From Flavobacterium laiguense (GTDB lineage: Bacteria > Bacteroidota > Bacteroidia > Flavobacteriales > Flavobacteriaceae): a stretch of 64,000 nt of DNA. Both the position numbers and the translations under genes were made by a program. The notes under the pieces were generated by a model that worked only from the letters and a program-made list of their open reading frames with translations, made no database searches and was not told the origin of the DNA. How positions within the stretch are numbered: position 1 is the first letter of the stretch; each line of letters opens with the position of its first letter. The stretch spans positions 1 through 64,000 of the forward strand of contig NZ_QCZH01000004.1 of assembly GCF_003097655.1 (NCBI RefSeq). The letters are read 5' to 3'. This document shows positions 63,713 through 64,000 of this stretch, in pieces.

Positions 63713-64000
63713 ATTTTTTAAAATGGAGTTTAAGACATTAAACCTATTACAAAATACAACCGTAAAAAGAGCCAATATCGCCCCAATTGCATTGGCTATA
63801 AAATCTAAAAAGTCCCCTGCCCTAGTTGTTGTGTATAGCTGTTGCATAAATTCTATTCCTACGCCAAAAAATAAGGACAATAGAAAAGAATAAAACAACG
63901 GCCTTATAACATTATTTCGTTGCAATTGTTTTCTTAAGAACAAAAACCAAACTAACGTAAATACAAAATGGAAAAAAGTATGAACACATTTATCCAAATC
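63710..64000 (-). CDS. VanZ-like membrane protein (partial, start outside window)
   Basis: The readable 96 residues contain helices (HFVFTLVWFLFLRKQL, LFYSFLLSLFFGVGIEFMQQ, FLDFIANAIGAILALFTVVF), the conserved E in GIEFMQQ and the RAGDFLDFIANAIGA motif of VanZ-family proteins. The frame is open to the window edge, beginning DLDKCVHTF, and no ATG is seen, so the gene continues outside. The role is unknown; some relatives affect teicoplanin resistance. Confidence 0.8.
   Translation of the reverse strand, partial: DLDKCVHTFFHFVFTLVWFLFLRKQLQRNNVIRPLFYSFLLSLFFGVGIEFMQQLYTTTRAGDFLDFIANAIGAILALFTVVFCNRFNVLNSILKN

Overview
The window is chromosomal DNA of a Flavobacterium-like member of the Bacteroidetes. 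The evidence is AT-rich DNA, a giant surface protein with a type IX secretion (T9SS) C-terminal sorting domain, a PorP/SprF-like protein, promoters of the TAnnTTTG kind, weak ribosome binding sites, and a typical flavobacterial housekeeping order (pdxJ, CBS protein, nadK, DUF6089, uppS, bamA, two ompH-like genes, murI). No rRNA, tRNA or CRISPR array was seen.

Layout. 1-2.2 kb is a gene graveyard: a tandem repeat, a truncated second copy of the 3' end of a copper ATPase gene, a REP-like inverted repeat and a 5'-truncated orf. 2.2-9.7 kb holds an outer-membrane barrel, a 1640-residue T9SS adhesin with long MBG repeats, the wreck of a second T9SS protein, and an AraC-type regulator with a two-turn direct repeat in front of it. 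9.7-31.5 kb is a metal (mainly copper/silver) resistance island, almost all on the minus strand. 31.5-45.6 kb is core metabolism and envelope biogenesis. 45.6-53.7 kb holds tsaB and a MacAB/TolC-like ABC efflux operon. 53.9-60.6 kb holds a DUF4403 lipoprotein and a cytochrome oxidase assembly/subunit cluster. 60.7-64 kb holds a barrel protein that may be RemB, deoC and a partial VanZ-like gene.

The metal island appears to be built from two operons plus satellites. One runs HMA-DUF3347, HMBD-DUF3347, DUF3347, haem-binding protein, multicopper oxidase fused to a CopB-like barrel, HMA-AraC regulator, and probably the CopA ATPase. The other runs a split CusA, CusC, two CusB-like adaptors, a P-loop kinase-like protein and a P2-type ATPase. 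The proposed logic is periplasmic capture and oxidation (small metal-binding proteins, DUF3347 proteins, multicopper oxidase), cytoplasmic export (CopA) and trans-envelope export (CusABC). The CPMHPE...CGM heavy-metal-binding domain (HMBD) occurs ten times in six proteins.

The most notable structural observations are these: two MITE-like elements with terminal inverted repeats and direct flanking repeats (9767-9949 and 25135-25340); a duplicated, chimeric segment at 18.4-19.1 kb that joins copies of 31.0-31.5 kb and the cusB 3' end; a CusA permease split in two between TM4 and TM5; a CopA-CopB fusion; and a widespread TCCCGAT..ATCGGGA palindrome family.
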